Assembly (NCBI GenBank): GCA_018433775.1
Contig: JAHDQN010000057.1
Coordinates: forward strand, 1-64,000
DNA: 64,000 nucleotides
DNA from: Deltaproteobacteria bacterium
GTDB taxonomy: Bacteria > Desulfobacterota > Desulfomonilia > UBA1062
Direction of reading: 5' to 3'
Position numbers and translations under genes: made by a program. Below the pieces are notes generated by a model, which saw nothing but the letters and a program-made list of their open reading frames with translations, had not been told where the DNA came from and ran no database searches. Positions 1 through 8,519 of this stretch are shown here, piece after piece. Each line of letters opens with the position of its first letter. The first letter of the stretch is position 1.

Positions 1-68
1 GACAATGCCCATACAAAACTGGTCAGGCGCTATCAATCAGTTCCTGATCCTGTTTGGGGACAGGGTGC

Positions 69-120
69 CCCTGGAACATTAACCATGACCGGCGTTTACA
101 CTAAATTTCTGACACTCTCG
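69..120 (-). repeat. Mobile-element-type repeat, uninterrupted copy
   Basis: Read on the minus strand, this stretch joins CGAGAGTGTCAGAAATTT directly to a block containing GCCGGTCATGGTTA and TGTTCCAGG. The same two blocks reappear near 26934-26951 and 28513-28547, separated there by the IS110-type element. The second block contains GGTTAGTGT-like repeats spaced about 22 bp apart, which recalls the multiple repeats in the ends of IS21-type elements. That family link is a guess. Matches were counted by eye. Confidence 0.5.
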
Positions 121-358
121 ATACCACCAGTTCACTGGTGGTATTCATTTTCTGACACCCTCTTCTGCGCAGGTATCTCTTCCGTGCCTTCCCCGTCCCT
201 TCGGGGATATTCATATAGCTTTCAACCATTGATACCAGTTCTACCGAGTACTGTTCAATCTTCCGGGCGTTGGCATCCACAGCTGATGCATAATGCTGTA
301 GATCACTTCTTGCCGATTCCACATACGATTTTCCTAGTTTTCCCTCCAATTCTATCAT
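101..358 (-). CDS. Doubtful hypothetical protein, 85 aa
   Basis: An 85-codon frame with a plausible coiled, charged N-terminal half (residues 1-55, rich in E, K, S and V) and an Arg-rich stretch near residue 60. I do not recognise a family. The last codons are written by the perfect palindrome at 121-144 and by flanking repeat DNA, so at least the C-terminus is not normal coding sequence. The frame is open upstream of the first ATG for about 17 codons. It could be a fragment of a gene broken by a mobile element, or a chance frame. Confidence 0.22.
   Translation of the reverse strand: MIELEGKLGKSYVESARSDLQHYASAVDANARKIEQYSVELVSMVESYMNIPEGTGKARKRYLRRRGCQKMNTTSELVVSRVSEI
121..144. repeat. Perfect 10-bp palindrome with 4-nt loop
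   Basis: ATACCACCAG, loop TTCA, CTGGTGGTAT: a perfect inverted repeat. It is flanked on both sides by near-identical TTTCTGACAC-C/T-CTC motifs (about 107-120 and 150-162). The same motif in reverse is at 26937-26951. No T-run follows, so it is more likely a mobile-element relic than a terminator. Confidence 0.6.
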
Positions 359-494
359 CTCAGCATCCTCGTACCGTACCCTTTTGACTGACGCCCCTTG
401 TGTAGGGTGCTAAGAACGGAAAATGAACGGGATTCCCTTGCTCCTTTATCCACTCCCGCATCTATGCTGCGAAGATCCCATTAAGCCAAACTAT

Positions 495-515
495 AAGTAA
501 ACCAATAGTATATAG
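495..515. promoter_or_regulatory. Candidate TetR operator, site 1
   Basis: The 21-mer AAGTAAACCA-A-TAGTATATAG matches the perfect palindrome at 15861-15881 at about 15 of 21 positions. It lies in AT-rich DNA roughly 200 bp upstream of the Cache-like gene at 713. It is the weakest member of the six-site set because the right arm ends in TATAG rather than TACTT. Confidence 0.45.
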
Positions 516-712
516 AAATAGCTCATATAGCATATTAAACAACCATATATATCATATCAAAGAGCTTTTATGGCGTCATATCGATCATCGCTACACCCTA
601 TAAAGGTAAACTCAAAGTATAATTAAAATTGACATCCTGGCTCGCCTCTGGTATCAATGTATGAACCCAAAGAAAAGGAAATTCTGATGACAGCAAAGAA
701 GGGAGTAATCCT

Positions 713-1666
713 ATGTCTCATGATGACCCGTACCGGGAATTGAAAGAGATCGGAGAGCACATCACGAAGGACGGCAGGCTCCTGGTGCAGCGGGCTGCAG
801 CCATGGCCCAATACGCAGAAGAAGTGGTTGCAAACATGGAGAGTGAGATCATCTACGACGGTTGGGAAGCGAAGTACGACACCTATACGAACCCTGACAC
901 GGCCCAGGTCGCGCATCACTCAAAGCCGGATGCCTTCGAAAACGCGACGATCGTGAGTGCGGGATTCATCCCCCTGGATGAAAGGGTAACAAAGAAGCTT
1001 ATTGCGTACGAGAAGCTTCTGCCTGTCTTTCGCAGGGAGTACGAGCAGGTGCCGAATGCGGACACGGTGACGGTTGTCGATGTGGAGTCCGGCATAGCCA
1101 ATATTCCGTATCTTTTCTATATGGCATGGGCCCCGCCCGGGTTCGATGTCAACCGGGCGTACGAAGTCGGCTTCTATCGATTCGACTGGTTCGGCCTGAT
1201 CGGCGAGAAGAACAACCCCAGGCGCAAGCCCTTATGGTCACCTATAACGATCAGCCTTTTCGGTAACCTGAGCCCCGCGGTCCTCGCCCCTGTATATAAC
1301 GGCAACAAGCTGCACGCCTTCTTCGAGTTTCACTGGGACCTGGTGGGGCTGATGAGTGATACTATTGACCGTAGCGAAAGCCGCCTTCTGGTGATCTCGG
1401 ATGACGAATCCATTGTGATCGGAATTAATCCTCCGGCACGAGAAGCGACCGGGATCCAAGGTTTTGTCAGGGGCCAGACACAGCAGGTGGAACCGCTCAT
1501 GCTCGGGCGGGATCATCCGGCGGAAGTGCAGGAACTGGCAAAGAGGGTCAAGGCCCGCGAGACCGGGTTCGTGCTGCGGCTGGGCGGCAGGGACCATCAG
1601 GTCTGCACGTATTATGTTCCCGAGATCCTGAACGGCATGACCCTGGTGAAGCTTATTGAGCCATAG
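713..1666 (+). CDS. Soluble Cache-like sensor-domain protein (paralogue A)
   Basis: 317 aa, start supported by GGGAG seven bases upstream. No signal peptide or membrane segment is visible, so it should be cytoplasmic. Residues about 90-250 look like a double-Cache type ligand-sensing fold: a block with FDWFGLIGEKNNPRRKPLW is followed by AVLAPVYNGNKLHAFFEF and a beta-rich DESIVIGI segment. The same order of blocks occurs in the 321-aa protein at 3623-4588, so the two are paralogues. The N-terminal 45 residues are helical and rich in A, E and V, and the C-terminal 60 residues are a second charged helix plus strand. There is no kinase, cyclase or methyl-accepting output domain. The next gene (NTF2-like) starts 120 bp downstream. 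A signal-sensing or ligand-carrier role is inferred only from the fold resemblance. Confidence 0.6.
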   Translation: MSHDDPYRELKEIGEHITKDGRLLVQRAAAMAQYAEEVVANMESEIIYDGWEAKYDTYTNPDTAQVAHHSKPDAFENATIVSAGFIPLDERVTKKLIAYEKLLPVFRREYEQVPNADTVTVVDVESGIANIPYLFYMAWAPPGFDVNRAYEVGFYRFDWFGLIGEKNNPRRKPLWSPITISLFGNLSPAVLAPVYNGNKLHAFFEFHWDLVGLMSDTIDRSESRLLVISDDESIVIGINPPAREATGIQGFVRGQTQQVEPLMLGRDHPAEVQELAKRVKARETGFVLRLGGRDHQVCTYYVPEILNGMTLVKLIEP

Positions 1667-1789
1667 CGGGGCGTTCAATGCTCTCAAGGGGTGGGTCAGG
1701 AAGCACTGTCCCCATATAGACGACTTCTTGAGGAGTGATTTACCCGAACCTTTGGAAGGGGAAATAATTTATTTACCAGGAGGATTGTC

Positions 1790-2734
1790 ATGGACCTTGC
1801 TAATGTGAGCAAAGACGACAAGACGTGGAAGGAACACCTGAGAGAAAGGAAACTGGTCAATATCCGGAAGTTCTATGAGTACTTCCGAAAAGGAGAGGTC
1901 ATGCCCTTCAATGAGCTCTTCACCGATTACGCTGTCTGGATCATGAACGGCAGATGGACGGACAAGGTGCCGTTCGCTGGTACGTATCAGGGCAAAGAAC
2001 AGATCGCGGGTCTTTTCGAGAAGTATTTCAAGGTATTGGATATCATCGAATTCAAGCACGAATACGAGATCGTCGATGGGTGTGAGATCGTTGTACATTT
2101 CAACCTGAAGGCCAGAGTCGAGGCCACGAACAAGACGTTCGACATGGAATTCTTCGACCATTTCAAGGTCGACGAGAAGGCCAAGATATTTTTCTGCAGA
2201 AGATATTATGATACGTTCACGTTCACCCTGCCCTTCCAGACAAAGGGCCCGTCCCACATCGTGGACACCAAGACGAATCCGAAGAACCACAAGATAAACC
2301 TCGATTTCAAGTATGATCCTGCGAGGCTTGTATGGAGCATCTATGAAGATTTCTATGCAGGGAGACTCGATGCCGCCAAGGCCGCGGCGAACCCCGATTT
2401 CGAGATCAGCTACAAGGGGCCCGGCCTCGAGTCCGAGAATCCCCTCGTCCCCTATCCGGGCAAGTACTACGGGATGCCCGGCATGGACAAATTCATGATG
2501 AATCTCGGCTTGACGGCGAGAATGGATTATATCGACCGGTACTTTCTGGTGGAGGGCAACTGCGTCGAGATCATCTTCTATGAAGACTGGACCGTGATAG
2601 AAAACGGCAACATGTATTCCGTGTATACGCTGAACAGCTGGCTGTTCGACGAAAACGGAAAGGCGATCGAGATGATGTGCTCGCCAGACCTCTACGAGAT
2701 TGCAAAGGCCTATCATCCCGAATTTGATTCATGA
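1790..2734 (+). CDS. Tandem NTF2/SnoaL-like protein
   Basis: 314 aa with a strong AGGAGG ribosome site. Two NTF2-like (SnoaL) halves are visible: residues about 20-150, with the typical helix then FTDYAVWIMNG and the GTYQGKEQIAGLF motif, and residues about 175-300, with WSIYEDFYAGRLDAAKA and a YGMPGMDKF counterpart of the same motif. Single NTF2-like domains of about 130 aa act as small cone-shaped pockets in isomerases, dehydratases and polyketide cyclases; a tandem pair is less usual. No catalytic residues can be assigned with confidence. A shorter relative is encoded at 9882-10370. Location between a Cache-like gene and an SDR, below operator site 1, suggests handling of a bulky hydrophobic intermediate. 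Substrate unknown. Confidence 0.65.
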   Translation: MDLANVSKDDKTWKEHLRERKLVNIRKFYEYFRKGEVMPFNELFTDYAVWIMNGRWTDKVPFAGTYQGKEQIAGLFEKYFKVLDIIEFKHEYEIVDGCEIVVHFNLKARVEATNKTFDMEFFDHFKVDEKAKIFFCRRYYDTFTFTLPFQTKGPSHIVDTKTNPKNHKINLDFKYDPARLVWSIYEDFYAGRLDAAKAAANPDFEISYKGPGLESENPLVPYPGKYYGMPGMDKFMMNLGLTARMDYIDRYFLVEGNCVEIIFYEDWTVIENGNMYSVYTLNSWLFDENGKAIEMMCSPDLYEIAKAYHPEFDS

Positions 2735-2793
2735 CGGGGTGCCGATTTCCGGATGCATGCCGGGAACGAAGGTGCCGCATAGTGCCGTGAGCG

Positions 2794-3609
2794 TTGATTG
2801 TGGTGGGAAAAGACAGATTCACCGACAAGGTAGCGATCGTCACCGGGGCAGGGGGCGATATCGGCAGGGAAATAGCCAGGCAGTTCGCCCGTGAAGGGGC
2901 CGTGGCCGTCATAGCCGATATCAATCCGGAAGCCGCCCGGGAGACGAAGGGCTTGATCGATGGTGATGGAGGCAGGTCTCTGGCGGTTCAGGTGAACCTG
3001 CTGAAATCCGAAGAGATCAGGAGCATGGTGCGCACGGTCCTGCGGAAATGCAGCAGGATAGACATCCTGGTCAACAACGCAGGGATCGGAGAGAGAAGCA
3101 CGCTGCTCGAGACCAGAGAGGAGATGTGGGACCTCATCATGGCGGTTGACCCGGGCAGCGTGTTTCGCTGCACCAAATATGTAGCGCCGGAAATGATCAG
3201 GCAGGGCGGCGGGAAGATAGTCAATATCGCTTCCATGATGGGGATGATCGGCATGGGGGCCCCATCCTATACGGCTGCCAAAGGGGCCATCATTGCCATG
3301 ACGCCCATCGTGGCCGCCGAGCTGGGTCCGCACCGCATCAACGTCAACACGGTCTGTCCGGGGTTCATTCGGACCAAGCTGAACAGAGACATGATCGCCA
3401 CACCCATCGGCGATCAGATCATCGGGAAGATCCCCATGCGCAGGATCGGGAATGTCTCGGACGTGGCCGCTCTCGTGGCATTTCTGTCATCGGATGATGC
3501 CGATTACATCAACGGTGCGGTCATTCCTTTGGACGGCGGGATGGGCAGGTTCCTGGATCTGGGTGAGGACTACCGCACCTATGACCCGTTCCGGGGTACG
3601 AAAGAATGA
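2794..3609 (+). CDS. Short-chain dehydrogenase/reductase
   Basis: 271 aa classical SDR. The cofactor-binding glycine motif TGAGGDIG is at about residues 18-25, the NNAG motif at about 96-99, and the catalytic tetrad is intact with Ser in IASMMGM, and Tyr and Lys in SYTAAKG (about residue 160). The C-terminal GAVIPLDGGM is typical. It should be a cytoplasmic NAD(P)-dependent oxidoreductase of an alcohol or ketone; the substrate cannot be read from sequence. The listed start is TTG at 2794; GTG codons at 2800 and 2803 are alternatives and none has a good ribosome site. Its stop faces the stop of the convergent gene at 3623, 13 bp away. Confidence 0.85.
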   Translation: MIVVGKDRFTDKVAIVTGAGGDIGREIARQFAREGAVAVIADINPEAARETKGLIDGDGGRSLAVQVNLLKSEEIRSMVRTVLRKCSRIDILVNNAGIGERSTLLETREEMWDLIMAVDPGSVFRCTKYVAPEMIRQGGGKIVNIASMMGMIGMGAPSYTAAKGAIIAMTPIVAAELGPHRINVNTVCPGFIRTKLNRDMIATPIGDQIIGKIPMRRIGNVSDVAALVAFLSSDDADYINGAVIPLDGGMGRFLDLGEDYRTYDPFRGTKE

Positions 3610-3622
3610 CGCGTTCCGGTGC

Positions 3623-4588
3623 TCACCAGAGTGCTGCCACGTAAAAATCAAGCTCGGGCACCGTCCTTCGAATGACGGAGATCTTCCTGCCGTACAACGT
3701 ATGCTCGAAATACTCCCGGGTGCGGATGCTCCGGGAAAGCTCCGCCAGGTCTTCCGGCTTATCCCGTTCGAGGTTGCGCTCGACGTCGATATAGTGTCTG
3801 ACCTCCCGGGACGCCTGCCACGAGGGTTTCTGCTCGGCGTACGGATCCATCTGGATGGCTTCGAGCGCATCCACGCTGGCGCCGACCAGCGTCCCGTCGC
3901 CCGAGACGATGACGATGCGGTTTCTGCTCTTGTCGACCGTGGCGGTATTGACCCATTGAAGATTGTAGTGCACCCCGGCGAACCCGCACATCTCGGGATC
4001 GTCCTCCCGCTTGTACACCGGTGCATGAACAGCCTGGATAAAACAGCCGAGCAGCTCGATAAACGGGCTCGGGGCCCATCTCGGCACGCGCTGCGGGTTT
4101 TGAGCGGCATCCACCCATCCATAGTAGTCGTAGTAGGTGATTCCGCTCGCGCACACTTGTGCGGCATCGAACCCGGGTGGAAACGCATTGCCGAAATTTA
4201 TCGTGGTCTGGCCGACCACCATGGATTTCTTGTCGATATACAGCACCTCGTCAGAGTAGGGATTCCGGGCGTAGGCGTCGCGGAAAAACGGCCGCAAACG
4301 CTCATACAGCAGCAGTTCCCTTTTTACGGAATCATCGATCGGTACCGCGCCGGTTGCACCGACGACGCCGTTACCCGCCTCGCCTTCATCCGGGGCCCAG
4401 AGACAGGAAACACCATCCTTCCACTGGTAGTACTCAGGCATTTCCGCCGCGCCCGAATCACAGGATGACCCATTGCGGAACAGCTCCTCCATCCGCCGCA
4501 CGATTTGCTGCGAGGTAATTCTCGCCCCCACCGCAGTGTGCTGGATCTCTCCGGCAATCCATTCTATTTCCTCTATGACTTTCTTCAT
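3623..4588 (-). CDS. Soluble Cache-like sensor-domain protein (paralogue B)
   Basis: 321 aa with GAGGAG upstream of the ATG. Its middle region (YDYYGWVDAAQNPQRVPRW, then AVHAPVY, then RIVIVSGDGTLVGAS) aligns block by block with the 317-aa protein at 713-1666. No signal peptide or membrane helix is visible. Residues 1-40 form a helix like the N-terminus of the paralogue; residues about 240-300 are a charged helix with LSRSIRTREYF. No output domain is attached. It is read in the same direction as the PAS histidine kinase at 4633-6534, whose stop is about 44 bp upstream of this start, so it is probably co-transcribed with that kinase and could be its ligand-binding partner. That partnership is inference. 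Confidence 0.6.
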   Translation of the reverse strand: MKKVIEEIEWIAGEIQHTAVGARITSQQIVRRMEELFRNGSSCDSGAAEMPEYYQWKDGVSCLWAPDEGEAGNGVVGATGAVPIDDSVKRELLLYERLRPFFRDAYARNPYSDEVLYIDKKSMVVGQTTINFGNAFPPGFDAAQVCASGITYYDYYGWVDAAQNPQRVPRWAPSPFIELLGCFIQAVHAPVYKREDDPEMCGFAGVHYNLQWVNTATVDKSRNRIVIVSGDGTLVGASVDALEAIQMDPYAEQKPSWQASREVRHYIDVERNLERDKPEDLAELSRSIRTREYFEHTLYGRKISVIRRTVPELDFYVAALW

Positions 4589-4632
4589 ATACGCATCTCC
4601 TCGAATGGAAGAAAAGCACGCAGCAGAGCCGG

Positions 4633-6534
4633 TCAGACATCGAGGGGCCAGGCAATACGGATCATGGTCCCGTTCCCCTCAGAAGACTCGATGGAAAAAG
4701 AGCCGAGGGAAAAGGCCACGCGCTCGCGCATGCCGGCGATCCCGAGACCGCAGCGGTTTTTCTGCATTCTGACCGGGTCGAATCCTTTCCCGTTGTCCGT
4801 AATGGAAAACTCGATGGCTTCCCCGCTCTTGCGCATGGAGATCCTGACCAGGTCGGCGCCGCTGTGCCTGGCAATATTGTTCATGGCCTCCTGAAGAACC
4901 CTGAAGACCACGATCCTGATCTTCGGGGGGATGTCCGCATCGTCCAGCGGTATGTCCTTTTCAATCCGGATGGTTCTGTACACCTTGCCGTATTCACGCA
5001 GGAACCAGTTGATGGTGGCCAGTATGCCCAGGTCGTCCAGAATGGGCGGCCTCAAATCCATAGACACCCGGGAAACATCCATGATCGCTTCCTTGAGCAG
5101 GGCTATGTTCGAGCGCAGCCTCTCGTCCAGGCGCTGCCTGTCCAGATTTCCCCGGTTGCTGATCAGCAGGTTCTCCGTGCTCACCTTGATGGTGGTGAGA
5201 TACTGACCGATCCCGTCATGCAGTTCCTGCGAGATGCGCTTGCGCTCGTGCTCCAGGACATCGAGGTGCTTCTCGTAGAGATCGCTCAGCTCCTGCTGAT
5301 AACGGATGAGCTCCTCCTCGGTTCTCTTCTGGTCCGTTATGTCGTGGATGTGCGTGAGCACCAGGTCATTGGGGACAAAGGCAAAGGTGACTGCCAGGTA
5401 TTTCTCCTCGCCGGTGAACATCATCCGGTACCCGGTGAAACGCCGGACAATGGTTTTCTGCTCAAAGCAGCGGTGCATGTCTTCGATGATCTCCGGATAG
5501 TCCTTGAACATCTGCGCACAGCCTGCGCCCAGAAAGTCGGATATCTTCTCGCCCGCGAACTTGCGCAGCGCATAGTTGTACTCGATGAGAACGAAGTCGC
5601 TGTTTGCATGCTTCCATGTCATGACAGGCACCGGGCTCCCCAGAAACAGCGCCCGGAAGCGTTCCTCGCTCTCCTTCAGAGACGACAGTGCCTTCCGCTG
5701 CTCGGTGATGTCCTCAATGTACTGCACGAGCATGTTCGGCGGGACGAAGAACGAGACCGTGTCCACGTGCCGTTCGTTTCCGGGTATGAGGAAATCGCAG
5801 TAGGTTTCCATCCTGAGCGTCTGCCTCTTCCGGTAGGTCTCGTAGATGAATTCCACCGCGTCCATCCGGCCCCTTTCCGCATACAGCTCGTGCACTGTGC
5901 GTCCGGTATAGTCGCGTATTCTGCCCGCGGTATATCCTTCCAGGGTGGGATTGAACCCGATGAGACGAAGCTCCCCGTCGATTTCCTGCCAGGTCTGGAC
6001 GCAAAACGGGTTGTCGAGCTTGAGCGCCAGGTTCATCGTGTTCTCGATGGAGGGGTTCTTCTCCGGGATGCGAACGTTTTCGGAATACCGGTAGCAGGTC
6101 ATGCAGAACTCTCTGCCATTCAGGGAGAGCATCTTGCTGCTCTGCTCACACTGGAACACGGAGTCGTCATTTTTCCGCCTGCTCACCCAGATGAACTCGC
6201 CGTTCGTCGTATTCTCACGGGTAAAGGGCCCCTGCGCGACCCGCAGAAAAATTTTTGGCAGCAGATCGCAGTGGCGCAGTGTGCACATCTCTTCTCTGTC
6301 GTATCCAAACAGTTTCAGGGCCATGTCGTTGCAGTCGGAAACCGTGCCGTCGCTGTGGTAGAGTATAACCGCTACGGGCAGTTCGTTGAGAAGCAGGGAG
6401 AGCATCGCCTGGGTGACGTCCCCTGACGCTCCGCTGTCCGCCGGAGCATTCATTCCCGTAACCGGTTCTGCGCAGAAACCGACGCTGCCGGGCAGCGTCT
6501 TCTTAGATGTACGCTTCTTAGAGATCACGCTCAT
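4633..6534 (-). CDS. Cytoplasmic PAS-PAS-PAS histidine kinase (NarL/DesK class)
   Basis: About 633 aa from the chosen ATG (6534); the frame stays open to 6618 and a later ATG at 6453 is possible. Three PAS-like regions occur: about residues 45-160, 170-300 (ending in QYIEDITEQ) and 310-420 (ending in THIHDITDQ). The dimerisation helix carries the phospho-acceptor His in RKRISQELHDGIGQ near residue 439. The ATPase has N-box NNIARHS, G-boxes DNGKGF and GLGIAGMRERV. No membrane helices are seen, so it senses an intracellular cue. A response regulator is not adjacent, which makes it an orphan; the nearest NarL-type regulator is 38 kb away and has its own kinase. It is followed by the Cache-like gene at 3623. 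Confidence 0.9.
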   Translation of the reverse strand: MSVISKKRTSKKTLPGSVGFCAEPVTGMNAPADSGASGDVTQAMLSLLLNELPVAVILYHSDGTVSDCNDMALKLFGYDREEMCTLRHCDLLPKIFLRVAQGPFTRENTTNGEFIWVSRRKNDDSVFQCEQSSKMLSLNGREFCMTCYRYSENVRIPEKNPSIENTMNLALKLDNPFCVQTWQEIDGELRLIGFNPTLEGYTAGRIRDYTGRTVHELYAERGRMDAVEFIYETYRKRQTLRMETYCDFLIPGNERHVDTVSFFVPPNMLVQYIEDITEQRKALSSLKESEERFRALFLGSPVPVMTWKHANSDFVLIEYNYALRKFAGEKISDFLGAGCAQMFKDYPEIIEDMHRCFEQKTIVRRFTGYRMMFTGEEKYLAVTFAFVPNDLVLTHIHDITDQKRTEEELIRYQQELSDLYEKHLDVLEHERKRISQELHDGIGQYLTTIKVSTENLLISNRGNLDRQRLDERLRSNIALLKEAIMDVSRVSMDLRPPILDDLGILATINWFLREYGKVYRTIRIEKDIPLDDADIPPKIRIVVFRVLQEAMNNIARHSGADLVRISMRKSGEAIEFSITDNGKGFDPVRMQKNRCGLGIAGMRERVAFSLGSFSIESSEGNGTMIRIAWPLDV

Positions 6535-6701
6535 CCCCCGGGGGCATGAATACCCATGGTGATGGATATACCGGGTATTGTCAAGTATCCGTCTTTGTTC
6601 TCCATGAGGCCGCCCCATTCGGGAGCAGGGAGGATGCCCCTCATCGTCCCTGCCCAGAGAAGGAGGAGATTACCTTTGGACGCCTCGCTACGCAAGAGAG
6701 G

Positions 6702-6950
6702 TCATGTCTCCCGGTCCTTTCTCTGCCCCGACAGCCGGGACTTCACGATGAGGAGGGGCAGTTTCAGTATGAAGCCGATGACCTTGCGGTTGAGCATGAG
6801 CTTCATCATGTCCAGGACATCGTCCACCGTAAAGTAGATGGTGGAGTCCCAGGCCCCGAATTTGCCCACGGTCACCAGCCGGTCTTTGTCCGCGGTCATC
6901 TTGTTGATCGTTATCTCCATATCGCCTGCGGGCGATTTCATCAGCGGCAT
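6702..6950 (-). CDS. Small conserved-looking hypothetical protein, 82 aa
   Basis: Start chosen at 6950 because GGAGGAAG precedes it at correct spacing; the frame continues to 7001. The protein begins MPLMKSPAGDMEITINKM and has a central segment DSTIYFTVDDVLDMMKLML, then a hydrophobic VIGFILKLPLLIV stretch that could be an amphipathic or membrane-contacting helix. I do not recognise a family. It lies 73 bp downstream of the nitroreductase-like gene and in the same orientation, so it is probably co-expressed. Confidence 0.6.
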   Translation of the reverse strand: MPLMKSPAGDMEITINKMTADKDRLVTVGKFGAWDSTIYFTVDDVLDMMKLMLNRKVIGFILKLPLLIVKSRLSGQRKDRET

Positions 6951-7023
6951 AGCGCTTCCTCCATGAAATATCAGCGGAACAAGGGGATCCCCGAAGAGCA
7001 CCCCCTGTTCCTGGGGCCCTTGC

Positions 7024-8277
7024 CTAGTCCTTGCCGTGCCAGACCTTCATGTGATTGAGCACATTATCGTTAACCATCTCTTTCGGATAGTATTTCTGGT
7101 AGAACTCCAAGTCAGGATGGTGGGCCGCATACGCCACGGGCAGGAATATCGCATCCACGAATGCCGGGCATCTGCCGTAGGTTTTGTAGACGTAGTTCAG
7201 GAAGTGTTTGGCCATTTCTTTGCTCTGCTCGTCGGGTACATTGACCTTCTTGTGCATTTCCTTGTCCTTCCAGGGGGTCATGCCGTCATATTCCTTGCCG
7301 AAATGACCTCTGGGGCCGTACTTCATGGCATAGAACTTGTCCACGGCCTCGTCCATGTCCTTGACATAGGGCGGGCAGAGCGACTCGATGAACCCGTCCT
7401 TGCCGACCGGGGTGGGCATCTTGTCCTTGCCGGTGATGAACCGGAAGCCGAGCCCGTTGGTCAGCGGTGTTCCGCCGAGGAGGATCAGGGACACATAGCC
7501 GCCGTAGTGCCAGCCAGCCAGCCCCATGGCCGTGGCGGCCAGAGAGATGTTCATCACCATATAGTGCGCGGTGGACATGCATGCGTTGAACGCCGCCATC
7601 TCGAACCAGCTCAAGGGGACCACCGGCCCGTTCAGATATCCGTTGTCCACCCATTTCTTCAGGCCGCACATCTCGCCGGTGCGGTCGTCCACGATCTGCC
7701 AGCGCTCGAAGGCGCACGAGCCCAGGATGAGGTTCATGTACTCATAGGTGACGTCCACGACCGGCATGAATGCGGTGGTCCCGGGTTTGTTCGTGTTGAA
7801 GTAATTGCTCTTCATCAGTGCCGCCTCGGGGATGTGAGGCCTGCCGTCCAGTATCTTGATGTTGGCATCCTTGAAGGAAGCGACCACCTTTTCCCGGTCC
7901 TCGGGCGTCTGGAACTCCACGTTGAGCGTGGGGGCCTTGGGCCGATACAGGTAGACGCCGGTGTCGTCGATGTACATGAGCTCCTGATGCTGATCGTTGC
8001 AGGGATTCGGATGGGTCCTGCCGATGAACGAGTTCATGAAATGGGTGGTGTAGTCGAGGTCCGCCGTAATGGTCCCGGTGACGCCGTGTCCGGCCCAGCA
8101 CAAAATGGCTGTTTCGAGCTCGCTCAGCGGCACCGCCTCCTTGCCGGACATGTGGACGAAGGGGGCCTTGGTGATGTTGCATCCCTGCGGCACCCGGAAG
8201 CCCCTCCTGCGGGCAAGGGCCTCGAAAAGAGAATAATTCCAAAGGCTGTCAAGCATCTGTTTTTCAAAGCTGCTCAT
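7024..8277 (-). CDS. Putative nitroreductase-like oxidoreductase, 417 aa
   Basis: GGGAGGAG six bases upstream supports the ATG at 8277, about 30 codons inside the longest frame. Features that recall the FMN nitroreductase fold are an N-terminal FEALARRRGFRVPQG segment (residues about 20-35), an ELETAILCWAGHGVTG segment (about 55-70), and a long helix FNACMSTAHYMVMNISLAA followed by TAMGLAGWHYGG. The rest (for example the Pro- and Gly-rich region after residue 290) is not familiar. Family membership is tentative and no reaction can be given. It has no signal peptide. It forms a likely two-gene unit with the 82-aa gene downstream, and is near the TetR gene, but a GC-rich hairpin at about 8412-8432 separates the two. 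Confidence 0.5.
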   Translation of the reverse strand: MSSFEKQMLDSLWNYSLFEALARRRGFRVPQGCNITKAPFVHMSGKEAVPLSELETAILCWAGHGVTGTITADLDYTTHFMNSFIGRTHPNPCNDQHQELMYIDDTGVYLYRPKAPTLNVEFQTPEDREKVVASFKDANIKILDGRPHIPEAALMKSNYFNTNKPGTTAFMPVVDVTYEYMNLILGSCAFERWQIVDDRTGEMCGLKKWVDNGYLNGPVVPLSWFEMAAFNACMSTAHYMVMNISLAATAMGLAGWHYGGYVSLILLGGTPLTNGLGFRFITGKDKMPTPVGKDGFIESLCPPYVKDMDEAVDKFYAMKYGPRGHFGKEYDGMTPWKDKEMHKKVNVPDEQSKEMAKHFLNYVYKTYGRCPAFVDAIFLPVAYAAHHPDLEFYQKYYPKEMVNDNVLNHMKVWHGKD

Positions 8278-8519
8278 GCCGTGCTCCTCCCAAATATGGA
8301 TTTTGCTCCATGGTACAGCAAAGACACGGATGGTGTACATTCGTGGTACTACGGATTTTCTCTCCGGCACCCCTCAGTAAAAACCCTACCTTCCCGTAGC
8401 CGGTACAGTGGCTGCGGGGGTACCCGTTGACCGCAGCAGGCGAACGGTTCGGGGAGGTCGCTCAAGCGTAGCGTACGGTCCGATGAGGGGCCTGCTCCTG
8501 CTCGCCTGTCAGTAGCCGG

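Noticed and set aside
4864-6426. A 520-codon plus-strand frame opposite the PAS histidine kinase
   Set aside because: Antisense shadow of a kinase with intact motifs on the minus strand.
8412-8432. GC-rich hairpin GCTGCGG ... CCGCAGC between the nitroreductase-like gene and the TetR gene
   Set aside because: No T-run and unclear direction; it may be a terminator for the TetR gene, but the evidence is too thin to list.
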